Below, one piece after another: positions 28,614 to 38,793 of a DNA stretch of 64,000 nucleotides. Under the pieces are notes generated by a model. The model had not been told where the DNA came from, searched no databases, and saw nothing but the letters and a program-made list of their open reading frames with translations. Position 1 is the first letter of the stretch, and every line of letters starts with the position of its first letter. Made by a program: the position numbers and the translations under genes. This stretch comes from Betaproteobacteria bacterium Ga0077540 (GTDB taxonomy: Bacteria; Pseudomonadota; Gammaproteobacteria; Burkholderiales; Methylophilaceae), in the NCBI GenBank assembly GCA_001464125.1, contig LNEP01000004.1, positions 124,001 through 188,000 on the forward strand. Direction: 5' to 3'.

Positions 28614-28619
28614 TATAAT
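28611..28619 (+). promoter_or_regulatory. Extended -10 promoter of adk
   Basis: TGA-TATAAT: a perfect -10 hexamer with the TG extension. The TGA is also the rsmA stop codon. TTGCTA 14 nt upstream is too close to be a standard -35. Confidence 0.6.
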
Positions 28620-28633
28620 CATCACTTTGTTAA

Positions 28634-29311
<678 letters not shown>

Positions 29312-29328
29312 CACTATCCGCTAGCGTA

Positions 29329-29358
29329 AAAAGGCCTGTATAAGGCCTTTTCTTTTTT
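29329..29358 (+). terminator. Intrinsic terminator of adk
   Basis: AAAAGGCC (29329-29336) and GGCCTTTT (29344-29351) with a 7-nt loop, followed by C and a T7 run. Confidence 0.85.
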
Positions 29359-29436
29359 TGGCGACGGCTTAGGTCAGCACAAAACCGGCTACCTTCAAGG
29401 TATAATTTCATTTTATTTCAACACGCGTTCATCACC

Positions 29437-32052
29437 ATGCATCAGCAGTATCCATTCAAAGAAATCGAGCAACAAACCCAACAACAATGGGACGCTCAGC
29501 AAAGCTTTGCCGCTACCTATACCAGCGATAAACCCAAATATTACTGTTTATCCATGTTCCCCTACCCCAGTGGCAAACTGCATATGGGTCATGTGCGTAA
29601 CTACACCATTGGTGACGTGCTAAGCCGCTTTCATCACATGAAAGGCTATAACGTATTACAGCCTATGGGTTGGGATGCATTTGGGTTGCCTGCAGAAAAT
29701 GCAGCGATCCAGAACAATGTACCACCAGCAAAATGGACTTACGACAATATTGCCTATATGCGCAAACAGCTCAAATCATTGGGCTTTGCGATTGATTGGT
29801 CACGTGAGTTAGCCACCTGCCAACCCGAATACTACAAATGGAACCAATGGCTATTTTTACGCATGCTGGAAAAAGGCATTGCCTACAAAAAAACCCAAGT
29901 GGTCAATTGGGACCCAGTCGACCAAACTGTATTGGCCAATGAGCAAGTTATTGATGGCCGCGGCTGGCGTACGGGAGCTTTGGTTGAGAAGCGCGAAATC
30001 CCTGGCTACTACCTCAATATTACTGGCTATGCGCAACAATTATTAGACGACTTAGACAAGCTGCCGGGTTGGCCAGAGCGTGTAAAAACCATGCAAGCCA
30101 ATTGGATCGGCAAGAGCGTAGGCGTGCGTTTTGCGTTTACACATACCATTCAAGACAACAATCGCCAATTGATTGATGACGGCAAGTTATGGGTGTTCAC
30201 CACCCGTGCCGATACCATCATGGGCGTGACTTTCTGCGCGGTGGCTGCTGAGCATCCATTGGCAACACATGCCGCACAAAGCAACCCTAAACTGCAAACC
30301 TTTATTGATACATGCAAACAAGGCTCAGTGATGGAAGCCGACATGGCCACCATGGAAAAAGAGGGTATGGATACCGGCCTCACTGTGACACACCCACTTA
30401 CTAGGGAAAATATCCCGGTATGGGTAGGCAACTATGTATTAATGACCTATGGCGAAGGTGCCGTGATGGCGGTACCCGCGCATGACGAACGTGACTTTGG
30501 CTTTGCCAAAAAATACCAATTGCCCATTAAACAAGTGGTTCAAGTAGGTGATGAGACATTCACCGACTACGCTTGGTCAGAGTGGTATGGCGACAAATCT
30601 AAGAGTGTATGTGTGCACTCCGGCGCTTATGACGGTTTAAATTACATAGAAGCAGTCAACATGATTGCTGCTGACCTCAACGCCAAAGGCTTGGGTGACA
30701 AACAAACCAATTGGCGCTTGCGCGATTGGGGTGTATCACGGCAACGTTATTGGGGCTGCCCTATCCCAATTATCCATTGCGATAGCTGCGGTGATGTACC
30801 AGTACCCGATGACCAATTACCTGTAAAACTACCAGAAGATTGTGTGCCGGATGGTTCAGGTAACCCATTGAATAAATTAGAAAGTTTTATCAACTGCAAT
30901 TGCCCAAGCTGCGGCAAACCTGCACAGCGTGAAACTGATACCATGGATACCTTTGTGGATTCCAGCTGGTATTACGCGCGCTACGCCAGCGGCTTTAGCA
31001 ATGACAGTATGGTCGATGCGCAAACTAGCCAATGGATGCCAGTAGATCAGTATATTGGCGGCATAGAGCATGCTATTTTACATCTGTTGTACTCCCGCTT
31101 TTGGAGCAAGGTGATGCGTGACTTAGGCTTAGTGAATTATGACGAGCCATTTGCAAATCTGCTGACCCAAGGTATGGTGCTTAACCATATTTTCTCTCGC
31201 CGTACCGATAAAGGCGGCATTGAATATTTTGCACCGGAAGAGGTCGAATTGTTGCATGATGCACATGGCAAAGTCACTGGCGCCAAAGCACTTAAAGATG
31301 GCCTACCAGTGGACTTTCAAGGCATGGGCACCATGTCTAAATCCAAACGCAATGGGGTGGATCCACAGTCATTAATTGAGCAATATGGTGCAGACACTGC
31401 ACGCTTCTTTATGATGTTTGCTGCCCCGCCGGAGCAAACATTGGAGTGGTCAGATAGTGGTGTGGAGGGCTCTCACCGCTTTTTAAAACGTGTTTGGGCA
31501 TTTGCCTACACATTGGCCACTGAAGAAAAACTAAACGTTTCTGGCAAATTGAGTGGTGGCTTAGCAGCAGCCAGACGTGAAGTGCATATGACTCTGAAAC
31601 AAGCCAGTTACGATCTAGGCCGTCAGCAGTTTAATACAGTGGCCTCCGGCAGCATGAAAATGCTCAACACGCTAGAAAAAGTACAGAAAGACGCTGAACA
31701 AGGTTGGCAAGCGGTGGCGTTTGAAGGCTTCTCTATCTTGCTGCGCCTGTTATCACCGATTGCACCACACATCACACAAACCTTGTGGAAAGAACTAGGC
31801 TTTGGTGAGGACATTCTCAAAGCCAGTTGGCCGGAAGCATTACAATCCGCCATGGTGCAAGACGAGGTGGAGTACGTGGTGCAGGTCAATGGCAAATTGC
31901 GTGGTAGCATTACACTTGCCAAGAGCATGGAAAAATCTCAAATTGAGGCGATTGCCGTCAATCAGCCATTTGTGCAAAAGCACTTGGAAAATGCCAGCGT
32001 ACGTAAAATTATTGTAGTACCAAATAAGTTAATCAATATTGTCGTGGGATAA
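29437..32052 (+). CDS. leuS: Leucyl-tRNA synthetase
   Basis: 871 residues, the usual bacterial length. Class I signatures: HMGH in [14 protein letters not shown] near residue 50, and MSKSK in [13 protein letters not shown] near 633. The CP1 editing domain (about 230-420, with [12 protein letters not shown] and the catalytic-Asp segment [13 protein letters not shown]) hydrolyses mischarged tRNA. A TATAAT at 29401 may be its -10, but no good -35 is visible. It leads the leuS-lptE-holA-proA-nadD group. Confidence 0.97.
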   Translation: MHQQYPFKEIEQQTQQQWDAQQSFAATYTSDKPKYYCLSMFPYPSGKLHMGHVRNYTIGDVLSRFHHMKGYNVLQPMGWDAFGLPAENAAIQNNVPPAKWTYDNIAYMRKQLKSLGFAIDWSRELATCQPEYYKWNQWLFLRMLEKGIAYKKTQVVNWDPVDQTVLANEQVIDGRGWRTGALVEKREIPGYYLNITGYAQQLLDDLDKLPGWPERVKTMQANWIGKSVGVRFAFTHTIQDNNRQLIDDGKLWVFTTRADTIMGVTFCAVAAEHPLATHAAQSNPKLQTFIDTCKQGSVMEADMATMEKEGMDTGLTVTHPLTRENIPVWVGNYVLMTYGEGAVMAVPAHDERDFGFAKKYQLPIKQVVQVGDETFTDYAWSEWYGDKSKSVCVHSGAYDGLNYIEAVNMIAADLNAKGLGDKQTNWRLRDWGVSRQRYWGCPIPIIHCDSCGDVPVPDDQLPVKLPEDCVPDGSGNPLNKLESFINCNCPSCGKPAQRETDTMDTFVDSSWYYARYASGFSNDSMVDAQTSQWMPVDQYIGGIEHAILHLLYSRFWSKVMRDLGLVNYDEPFANLLTQGMVLNHIFSRRTDKGGIEYFAPEEVELLHDAHGKVTGAKALKDGLPVDFQGMGTMSKSKRNGVDPQSLIEQYGADTARFFMMFAAPPEQTLEWSDSGVEGSHRFLKRVWAFAYTLATEEKLNVSGKLSGGLAAARREVHMTLKQASYDLGRQQFNTVASGSMKMLNTLEKVQKDAEQGWQAVAFEGFSILLRLLSPIAPHITQTLWKELGFGEDILKASWPEALQSAMVQDEVEYVVQVNGKLRGSITLAKSMEKSQIEAIAVNQPFVQKHLENASVRKIIVVPNKLINIVVG

Positions 32053-32056
32053 CACT

Positions 32057-32539
32057 ATGATGCATTGGATGCGGAATCTGGCAATCAGCCTATGTTGTGT
32101 AAGCTTAGTGGCATGTGGCTTTCATTTGCGCGGTGCCAATGAGTTTGCTTTTAAAAGTATTTTTGTGAGTGGTAACACACAAATCACCAAGGCGATTAAA
32201 AAATCACTGGTAGCAAATGGTGTAGAAGTGACTAATGATGCTAGCACGGCTGAGATGGAAATTGACTTAATGAAAGAAGAGAGTGAAAAGCGTATTCTTT
32301 CATTAAGTGGCGGTGGTGTGGTGAATGAGTACGAGCTCTATTATCGTGTGTTCTATCGTTTCAAATCATCAAAAGAACCACTTTGGTCACAACCACAGAC
32401 CATGGAAGCACGTAGAGACTTTTCATACAGTGACGCTAACCTGTTAGCTAAGCAAAATGAAGAAAAACAACTCAACCTCAATATGCAGAAAGATGTAACT
32501 CAAGCAATCTTGCGCCGACTATCTGCTATCAAGCAATAA
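32057..32539 (+). CDS. lptE: LPS-assembly lipoprotein LptE
   Basis: 160 residues. The signal peptide ends in the lipobox LVAC (SLVACGFHLRG), so it should be lipidated and anchored in the outer membrane, where LptE plugs the LptD barrel. The GFHLRG motif right after the cysteine is diagnostic. It starts 4 nt after leuS and is followed by holA, the standard order. The ATG at 32057 is chosen; an ATG at 32060 follows directly. Confidence 0.93.
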   Translation: MMHWMRNLAISLCCVSLVACGFHLRGANEFAFKSIFVSGNTQITKAIKKSLVANGVEVTNDASTAEMEIDLMKEESEKRILSLSGGGVVNEYELYYRVFYRFKSSKEPLWSQPQTMEARRDFSYSDANLLAKQNEEKQLNLNMQKDVTQAILRRLSAIKQ

Positions 32540-32547
32540 ACAGCAAC

Positions 32548-33567
32548 ATGCAAATTTCGGCCAATGCTTTGGTTAAACATCTAAGCGGCACCCCATCGCC
32601 CGTTGTCGTGATTGTGGGTGATGAACCGTTAGCCAAAGCAGAAAGCTTGGACTCTGTAAGACAATACGCTCGTAAACTTGGTGCGGAAGAGCGCACCAGC
32701 TTATTGGTAGAACGCCAATTCAACTGGCAAGATGTCACACAATTTAGTCAGCATTTTTCTTTATTTTCCTCACACAGAATTCTGGAAATTCATATCCCCG
32801 GTGGCAAACCCGGGGTAGATGGCGCAAAAGTGCTGTCAGAATTAGCACAACAGCCAATGCCAGATACCACAACCATCATCACGCTGCCAACGCTAGAGCG
32901 CGAAAGCAAGAATAGTGTGTGGTATCAACATTTGCAGGCACACGCTTTGGTCGTGGAACTGAAAGAAGTGGTAGTCACACAACTCCCTGCATGGATTAAG
33001 CAACGGTTGGCTCAACAGAATCAGCTTACGGATGACGACTCACTTGTATTTATGGCGCAACAGGTAGAGGGCAATATGTTGGCCGCGCATCAGGAGATAC
33101 AGAAACTGGCACTGCTATACCCGACCGGCGAAATCACTGCTGCAGAAATTAAAGATGCAGTGCTTAACGTGGCACGATTTGATGCTTTTCAACTGGGCGA
33201 AGCGATGCTACAAGGCGATAGCGAACGCACCATCCGTATTTTGCAAGGTTTACAAGACGAAGGTGAGCAACCTGTCGCCGTGATGAACCCCTTGATTTGG
33301 TTGATACGCCCGTTGCTGCGCATTAAGCAAGCGGAAGCGCAAGGCGAAAATTTACAATCAGCCATGGCGAGTGCGAGATTGTTTGGGGATAGACAACTGC
33401 TGGTCAAATCCGCCGCGCAGCGGCTCAGCATACGCCAGGTAGAGGCCGCATTACAAAAGCTTAGCGAGATTGACCGCATGGCCAAAGGCGTGATGCAAGG
33501 CGATGCTTGGTTAGAAATTTCCCGCCTTTGTTTTGGCCTTGCTCGCATAAAAGCCAGAACAAGGTAA
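32548..33567 (+). CDS. holA: DNA polymerase III delta subunit
   Basis: 339 residues matching HolA: VVIVGDEPLAKAESLDSVRQYAR at the N-terminus, RILEIHIPGGKPG, the clamp-opener domain and the C-terminal collar helices (AEALLQ-like GEAMLQGDSERTIRIL). It opens the beta clamp as part of the clamp loader. It lies 8 nt after lptE, translated in the same direction. Confidence 0.94.
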   Translation: MQISANALVKHLSGTPSPVVVIVGDEPLAKAESLDSVRQYARKLGAEERTSLLVERQFNWQDVTQFSQHFSLFSSHRILEIHIPGGKPGVDGAKVLSELAQQPMPDTTTIITLPTLERESKNSVWYQHLQAHALVVELKEVVVTQLPAWIKQRLAQQNQLTDDDSLVFMAQQVEGNMLAAHQEIQKLALLYPTGEITAAEIKDAVLNVARFDAFQLGEAMLQGDSERTIRILQGLQDEGEQPVAVMNPLIWLIRPLLRIKQAEAQGENLQSAMASARLFGDRQLLVKSAAQRLSIRQVEAALQKLSEIDRMAKGVMQGDAWLEISRLCFGLARIKARTR

Positions 33568-33576
33568 AATGGCAAC

Positions 33577-34833
33577 ATGAATATTCAAGAATACATGCAA
33601 AAACTCGGGCAAGCCGCGCGTCTTGCATCCCGCGCCATGGCCAAAGCCGATACGCAGACTAAAAATCAGGCTCTGTTATTGATTGCTGCGGCGATTCAAC
33701 GCGAGGCGAAAGCTTTACTGGCTGCAAATCAGCTAGATATTGCTGCTGCAAAAGCCAATGGCATGGAAGACGCGATGCTAGATCGTCTTACTTTATCAGA
33801 AAAATCCATCGCCAATATGGCGGAAGGCTTAACGCAGATTGCTAGTTTGCCAGACCCGATTGGTGAAATGAGTGATTTTAAATATCGCCCATCTGGAATT
33901 CAAATTGGCAAAATGCGCGTGCCTTTAGGAGTCATTGGCATTATTTATGAAGCTAGACCTAACGTGACGATTGATGCAGCAGGTTTATGCATCAAATCCG
34001 GCAATGCTTGTATTTTACGAGGCGGCTCTGAAGCCATTCATTGCAACCAGGCTTTGGCAAAATTAGTACACGAAGGCCTCACCAAAGCAGGCTTGCCTGA
34101 AAGTGCAGTATTGGTGGTAGAAACCACTGACCGCGCTGCGGTGGGCGAACTGATTACCATGAAAGCGTATGTGGATGTCATTGTGCCGCGTGGTGGCAAA
34201 GGTTTGATTGAGCGCATATCCAATGAAGCGCGCATCCCAGTCATTAAGCATTTGGATGGCAATTGCCATGTTTATGTGGATGATGAGGCTGACTTAGAAA
34301 AGGCTGTACGTATCTTAGAAAACTCAAAAACGCAGCGTTTAGGTACTTGCAATACCGCAGAATCGTTATTAGTTGCGCGTAGCATTGCATCTAGCGCATT
34401 ACCATTGTTAGCCAAAATGCTCGTCAGCAAGGGAATCGAGATTCGCGGCTGTGCTGAAACTTGCACTATTGTAAAAGAAGCCATTCCTGCGACGGAAGAG
34501 GATTTCTATACGGAATATTTGGATGCCATTATTTCCTGCAAAGTCGTCTCAGGCGTGGATGAAGCCATTGCACATATCAACCAGCACTCCTCGCAACATA
34601 CTGAGGCAATTGTCACGGAAAACTACACCAAAGCACGCCAATTTTTGCGCGAGGTAGACTCTAGCAGCGTAATGGTCAATGCTTCCACACGGTTTGCCGA
34701 TGGATTTGAATATGGATTAGGGGCTGAAATTGGCATTTCCACTGACAAGCTGCATGCACGTGGCCCGGTTGGTTTAGAAGGTCTCACCTCGCTCAAGTAC
34801 ATTGTATTGGGCAATGGCGAAGTGCGTGCCTAA
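33577..34833 (+). CDS. proA: Gamma-glutamyl phosphate reductase
   Basis: 418 residues of the aldehyde-dehydrogenase superfamily. Motifs include [45 protein letters not shown] and the catalytic-Cys segment [15 protein letters not shown]. It reduces gamma-glutamyl phosphate to the semialdehyde in proline synthesis; proB is not in the window. It begins 9 nt after holA. Confidence 0.96.
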   Translation: MNIQEYMQKLGQAARLASRAMAKADTQTKNQALLLIAAAIQREAKALLAANQLDIAAAKANGMEDAMLDRLTLSEKSIANMAEGLTQIASLPDPIGEMSDFKYRPSGIQIGKMRVPLGVIGIIYEARPNVTIDAAGLCIKSGNACILRGGSEAIHCNQALAKLVHEGLTKAGLPESAVLVVETTDRAAVGELITMKAYVDVIVPRGGKGLIERISNEARIPVIKHLDGNCHVYVDDEADLEKAVRILENSKTQRLGTCNTAESLLVARSIASSALPLLAKMLVSKGIEIRGCAETCTIVKEAIPATEEDFYTEYLDAIISCKVVSGVDEAIAHINQHSSQHTEAIVTENYTKARQFLREVDSSSVMVNASTRFADGFEYGLGAEIGISTDKLHARGPVGLEGLTSLKYIVLGNGEVRA

Positions 34834-34894
34834 GCAGTTGATGTTGATTGCGTGATTTTCATGTGATTAAGTTGATTTTGAGACACTCGCAATC

Positions 34895-35539
34895 ATGCAA
34901 CGCATAGGTATTTTGGGTGGTACTTTTAACCCGATCCATTACGGGCATCTCAGGATTGCACAGGAAACGGCTGAGGCTTTTGCACTCAGCCAAGTCAAAT
35001 TCTTACCAGCCGCCAAACCGCCACTCAAAACTGAGCCGAAGGTTACGGCTAAACAACGCGCTGAGATGGTGCAATTGGCGATTACCACCAACCCACTGTT
35101 TAGCCTAGACACCCGAGAGCTTGAGCGCAATGGTCCGTCTTATACGATAGACACTTTAGAGTCTTTGCGTGCAGAACATCCTCGGGATGCATTGTGTTTG
35201 ATCATCGGCACAGATGCCTTTACACATTTTGATCAATGGTATCGTTGGCAACACATCTTGGATTATTGTCATCTGATTGTGGTGTCTCGCCCGCCAGTTG
35301 CAGATCTAGACTTAAGTGAGACGCTGCGAAAACTACTGCAAATGCATCAAACACACGATGCAACACAACTCTCGCAACACACGCACGGACTCATCGCCAT
35401 GCATGCAGTTACGGCATTGGATATTTCGTCTAGCCAGATTCGCAGTTTAGTACACGCGCATCAAAACCCAGCCTACCTATGTCCGGATGTAGTGATTAGC
35501 TATATCCAAGCACATCAGCTATACACAGATAATCTGTAA
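34895..35539 (+). CDS. nadD: Nicotinate-nucleotide adenylyltransferase
   Basis: 214 residues with the nucleotidyl-transfer motif GGTFNPIHYGHLRIAQE and the C-terminal ISSSQIR. It forms deamido-NAD from nicotinate mononucleotide. In most betaproteobacteria rsfS and rlmH follow nadD; here a strong terminator and an opposing PEP-CTERM gene follow instead. Confidence 0.95.
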   Translation: MQRIGILGGTFNPIHYGHLRIAQETAEAFALSQVKFLPAAKPPLKTEPKVTAKQRAEMVQLAITTNPLFSLDTRELERNGPSYTIDTLESLRAEHPRDALCLIIGTDAFTHFDQWYRWQHILDYCHLIVVSRPPVADLDLSETLRKLLQMHQTHDATQLSQHTHGLIAMHAVTALDISSSQIRSLVHAHQNPAYLCPDVVISYIQAHQLYTDNL

Positions 35540-35578
35540 CCAGTTTATTTCAAACTCTGCGGTAATTTGAGGCGAAAA

Positions 35579-35603
35579 AAAACCTGCCGTAGCAGGTTTT
35601 TTT
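35579..35603. terminator. Bidirectional terminator between nadD and the PEP-CTERM gene
   Basis: AAAACCTGC-CGTA-GCAGGTTTT (35579-35600), with an A8 tract on the left and T7 on the right. Confidence 0.9.
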
Positions 35604-35618
35604 CAGTACAAAAGCGAA

Positions 35619-36221
35619 TTAAGCTAATGTTTTACGACGGCGTGCGATGCCAAACATGCCTAACGCTGATGCTAATAATGGCAATGCTGCAGGAACTGGC
35701 ACTGCGCTTACACCTACTACGTAGTCATCATAATCGGCATCTGATGAACCGCCATCGTTAAAGCCGATTAAGAATGCGAATGGGTTGCCTTCTGCATCTT
35801 TGTAAGAACCATCGTTTTGGATGTAAGCGATTTTACCGTCGTAGTTTGTTAAGTTAGATGCTGACTCTGAAGAACCTGAACCACCGAATCCAAAGTCAAT
35901 CAAACCTGCTGCCACACTAAACGTAAACGAGTCGCCTACATTCACTACGCTAGTAGATGTGCCAGCTACTTCCGAACCATTAGAAATGTAAAAGTTTACA
36001 TTCCATGCTTCTTTGCCTAAAAAAGTAACTGTAAAGTTAGTGTCCTGTGTAGCAGACAATTGGCCAAATACACCACTAGTTGCACCAGTAATGACATCAT
36101 GAGTGTCACCTGTAAATGTAACTGGTTCACCCACCACGTCCAATGCTAAATGATTCACAGCTTCAGCTTGTACTGCTGTGACTGAAAATGCCAATGATAA
36201 AGCCAATAACAATTTTTTCAT
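35619..36221 (-). CDS. PEP-CTERM sorting-signal protein with a DUF4114-like segment
   Basis: 200 residues: a signal peptide (MKKLLLALSLAFSVTAVQA), a beta-rich Ser/Gly/Asn-rich body, an acidic calcium-site-like segment (GFNDGGSSDADYDDYVVGV, resembling DUF4114) and a tripartite C-terminus, VPVPAALPLLASALGMFGIA followed by RRRK. This is the VPxPAA variant of the PEP-CTERM signal processed by exosortase EpsH/XrtA-type enzymes. No exosortase gene is in the window. CGGAG lies before the ATG at 36221. A surface or matrix protein is the best guess. Confidence 0.82.
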   Translation of the reverse strand: MKKLLLALSLAFSVTAVQAEAVNHLALDVVGEPVTFTGDTHDVITGATSGVFGQLSATQDTNFTVTFLGKEAWNVNFYISNGSEVAGTSTSVVNVGDSFTFSVAAGLIDFGFGGSGSSESASNLTNYDGKIAYIQNDGSYKDAEGNPFAFLIGFNDGGSSDADYDDYVVGVSAVPVPAALPLLASALGMFGIARRRKTLA

Positions 36222-36276
36222 TTTATATACTCCGGTATTCAAACAATTAAAATTAGTGTTCTTTAAGGTTGGATTG

Positions 36277-36305
36277 AGTATAGGGTCTTGATGAAACTTG
36301 CTCAA
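36277..36305 (-). promoter_or_regulatory. Sigma-70 promoter of the PEP-CTERM gene
   Basis: On the minus strand TTGAGC (36305-36300), a 17-nt spacer and TATACT (36282-36277). The palindrome CCCTTAAGGG (36309-36318) abuts the -35 and may be an operator. Confidence 0.6.
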
Positions 36306-36372
36306 TAGCCCTTAAGGGTAGTTAACGGAAAACTGGACAGGATGGGCCTGTTCGATAAAGCATGCGTGAATC

Positions 36373-36395
36373 AAACGCATCTGAAAAATGCGTTT
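36373..36395. repeat. Inverted repeat AAACGCAT-N7-ATGCGTTT
   Basis: 8-bp perfect arms in the 237-bp space between the end of bioD and the PEP-CTERM promoter. There is no strong T tract on the bioD transcript side, so it is either a weak terminator for the biotin operon or a protein-binding site. Confidence 0.4.
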
Positions 36396-36458
36396 TGCTA
36401 CCTCAAAAAGTTAAACACTTAGTGAGCTAAAATCCGCTTTGCTATGACGCCAGCTGTC

Positions 36459-37079
36459 TTAAACTTGAATAATGCGTTCTGGAAAAGCAACTAATTTCGA
36501 TTGTAAAGTAAGCAAATTCTCTTGGTAGCATTGCATTTCTCTATCAATGGGGTTTGCCACCCAAGCGGAGACGTTGAGACCACGCGCTTGCATCACCTCC
36601 ATGGTGAGTAGTGCATGATTGATACATCCTAAGCGCATGCCAACCACAAACAATACTGGAATGTTCAAATAAGCGATAAGATCCGCGATGGTGTGTTGCG
36701 CGTTAAGCGGCACCAACAAGCCACCAGCACCTTCAACCACTACGATATCAGCCAACTCAGCAAGCGCCTGATAAGCTTGTGCAATCACATCAAGCTGTAT
36801 ATCAACGCCTTCTTGCTCTGCTGCAATATGTGGGGCAATCGGAGGATTAAAACAATAAGGGTTAACGAGTTGCAACGGTGCATCCACATTACTCGCTTCT
36901 GTGAGTAGGCGCACATCTTCATTCACCCACTTACCATCTACCAGTTCACAGCCTGCCGCAACCGGTTTCATGCCAACCACGCGGTAGCCTTGTGCAACAT
37001 ATTGGCGTATCAGTTGGCAAGCCACATAGGTTTTACCAATGCCGGTATCGGTGCCCGTAATAAAAAATGCTTGTTTCAT
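36459..37079 (-). CDS. bioD: Dethiobiotin synthetase
   Basis: 206 residues with P-loop TGTDTGIGKTYVACQL (near residues 7-22), conserved MKPVAAGCE and VVEGAGGLLVPL. It closes the ureido ring of dethiobiotin from diaminopelargonate, CO2 and ATP. It is last in bioB-bioF-bioH-bioC-bioD. BioA, which makes its substrate, is not in the window. Confidence 0.96.
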   Translation of the reverse strand: MKQAFFITGTDTGIGKTYVACQLIRQYVAQGYRVVGMKPVAAGCELVDGKWVNEDVRLLTEASNVDAPLQLVNPYCFNPPIAPHIAAEQEGVDIQLDVIAQAYQALAELADIVVVEGAGGLLVPLNAQHTIADLIAYLNIPVLFVVGMRLGCINHALLTMEVMQARGLNVSAWVANPIDREMQCYQENLLTLQSKLVAFPERIIQV

Positions 37080-37087
37080 CTGAATAC

Positions 37088-37969
37088 CTATCGCGCCCTA
37101 AAAGCTATCGGCGCAAATCCTTCGGGCAAGGCTTGACGTTGCTCCGGTGCCCAAGCATGACCATATACCACTTCAAAGGTGGCGGGCAATTTCCCATCCT
37201 GCTGTCTAAATTGCTCGTAACGCGCAGCCAACTGTTGCAGAAAACCTTTGCCTACCAAACCACGGGCACGGCCTGCGGTGGCATTGTGTGCACCGATGGA
37301 TTTTAAATCGCGCATGACGCTTTTCACATCATCATAGGTCAGTGTGAAATGCTCAACATCTAGTACTGGCGCGCTGAATCCAGCACGTGTCATGGCATCG
37401 CCAATATCATGCATATCAATAAAACGGCTAACGTGTGTGGTAGCGTCATCTTGTGCACTGGCGATGCGCAACTCTTTTAGGGTATCTGGCCCAAAGGTGC
37501 TAAACATCACCAAACCATTAGGTTTAAGTACACGTTTGATTTCAGCAAACGCTTGATCCAGATTATTACACCACTGAATGGCTAGATTGGACCAAACCAT
37601 GTCCACACTGTGATCAACCAAGGGTAGGGCTTCAATATCAGCACATAGCAAACTCTTTTTGCCAGTCAGCTTTGCCATCCAGCGCTGCAAAGCTGGCTGT
37701 TGCGCATAGGTTTGCTGCAACATACCCATGGCCAAATCTAAGGAGATAGTATGTGCCTGTGGAAAGCGCCGCTGCAATGCAAAGCTACCGTGACCTGTAC
37801 CACAACCCGCATCAAGAATGGTTTCCGGGGCAATATTCACCAGCCCCAGCCTGTCTAGCATTTCTTCCCGCACATTTTTTTGCAATACTGCGGCAGCATC
37901 ATAGGTCTGTGCAGCCCGCTCAAACGATGCGCGCACTCGCGCTTTATCTATCCAATAGCTGTCTTGCAT
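37088..37969 (-). CDS. bioC: Malonyl-ACP O-methyltransferase BioC
   Basis: 293 residues, a class I SAM methyltransferase with ILDAGCGTGHGSFAL for SAM binding, then DMVWSNLAIQWCNNLDQAF and GLVMFSTFGPDTLKELR, the BioC signature. It methylates malonyl-ACP to begin pimeloyl synthesis on the fatty-acid machinery; BioH next door removes the methyl group. There is no gap between bioH and bioC. Confidence 0.94.
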   Translation of the reverse strand: MQDSYWIDKARVRASFERAAQTYDAAAVLQKNVREEMLDRLGLVNIAPETILDAGCGTGHGSFALQRRFPQAHTISLDLAMGMLQQTYAQQPALQRWMAKLTGKKSLLCADIEALPLVDHSVDMVWSNLAIQWCNNLDQAFAEIKRVLKPNGLVMFSTFGPDTLKELRIASAQDDATTHVSRFIDMHDIGDAMTRAGFSAPVLDVEHFTLTYDDVKSVMRDLKSIGAHNATAGRARGLVGKGFLQQLAARYEQFRQQDGKLPATFEVVYGHAWAPEQRQALPEGFAPIAFRAR

Positions 37970-38734
37970 TTATGGCTCTAAAAATTGATTGAGCGTATCG
38001 ACAAACTGATCAGTATGCGACAAGAATGGTGCGTGTGCAGCACCCGCCATGACGCGTAAAAATGCCAGCGGTAGATGCTGTGACATCCAATGGGCTGCAG
38101 CCACTGGCGCCAAGGTATCACGGTCGCCATGAATCAATAACGTAGGTTTGCGTAAGGTCAACACTTCTTCGCGCAGATCAGCGTCTAGTAGGATCGATAG
38201 CGAGCGATTTAAAGTGGTTTGCGTGGGTGTAGGCTTGAGATCAAAGCTAGCGCGTAACTGACGTAGTGTTGCACGTGCGTCACTAGCTTTCATACATTGC
38301 AGCGTTAAAAACTGCAGCATGGTGGCGTTGTAATCGCGGTTCACGCTCTCGGCAAAATTATGGAAATGCACCGGCGAGATGCCATGCGGCCAATCATTTG
38401 AGGACACGAAACACGGTGTGGAGCCGACCAAGATCAAACGACGTACGCGATCCGGCTGATTCAATGCAATACGTTGTGCTACCAAGCCACCGAGTGACCA
38501 GCCCATGATATCGGACACGCCAGGAATCACTTGTGCCACCTCGTCAGCTAGCGCATGCAGATGATATGGTTCTACCGGGCGGCTACTGCCCATGCCGGGT
38601 AAGTCCACCAAGTAAAGCATGTACTGCGCAGACAAACGCTTGACCATGTGCTGCCATACACCACTGTGCATGCCCCAACCGTGGAGTAACACCAACGGCT
38701 GACCCTGACCAATAATTTCTACATGGCAACTCAT
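37970..38734 (-). CDS. bioH: Pimeloyl-ACP methyl ester carboxylesterase BioH
   Basis: 254 residues of alpha/beta hydrolase fold: LVLLHGWGMHSGVWQ, nucleophile elbow GWSLGG, Asp in IHGDRDTLAP and His in GAAHAPFLSH, giving the full Ser-Asp-His triad. It hydrolyses pimeloyl-ACP methyl ester and so ends the chain-extension cycle. AAGGGG lies ahead of the ATG at 38734, just downstream of three DnaA-box-like repeats in the gap to bioF. Confidence 0.94.
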   Translation of the reverse strand: MSCHVEIIGQGQPLVLLHGWGMHSGVWQHMVKRLSAQYMLYLVDLPGMGSSRPVEPYHLHALADEVAQVIPGVSDIMGWSLGGLVAQRIALNQPDRVRRLILVGSTPCFVSSNDWPHGISPVHFHNFAESVNRDYNATMLQFLTLQCMKASDARATLRQLRASFDLKPTPTQTTLNRSLSILLDADLREEVLTLRKPTLLIHGDRDTLAPVAAAHWMSQHLPLAFLRVMAGAAHAPFLSHTDQFVDTLNQFLEP

Positions 38735-38750
38735 GCTTTACCCCTTGCGA

Positions 38751-38787
38751 TTATCCATAGATCGTTATCCACAGGCCGTTATCCTCA
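38751..38787. repeat. Three DnaA-box-like 9-mers with 14-bp spacing
   Basis: TTATCCATA (38751-38759), TTATCCACA (38765-38773) and TTATCCTCA (38779-38787). The middle copy is a perfect DnaA box (TTATCCACA) and the others differ by one base. All are in the same orientation and start exactly 14 bp apart, in the 59-bp gap between bioF and bioH. DnaA binding is inferred from the match. Confidence 0.6.
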
Positions 38788-38793
38788 GAACAT

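Noticed and set aside
29374-29406. Full sigma-70 promoter for leuS around TATAAT at 29401
   Set aside because: The -10 is perfect, but no -35-like hexamer lies at 16-18 nt and no TG extension is present.
38751-38787. Chromosomal replication origin at the three DnaA-box-like repeats
   Set aside because: No AT-rich unwinding element, no dnaA, dnaN, gyrB or parAB nearby, and the site lies inside an operon.
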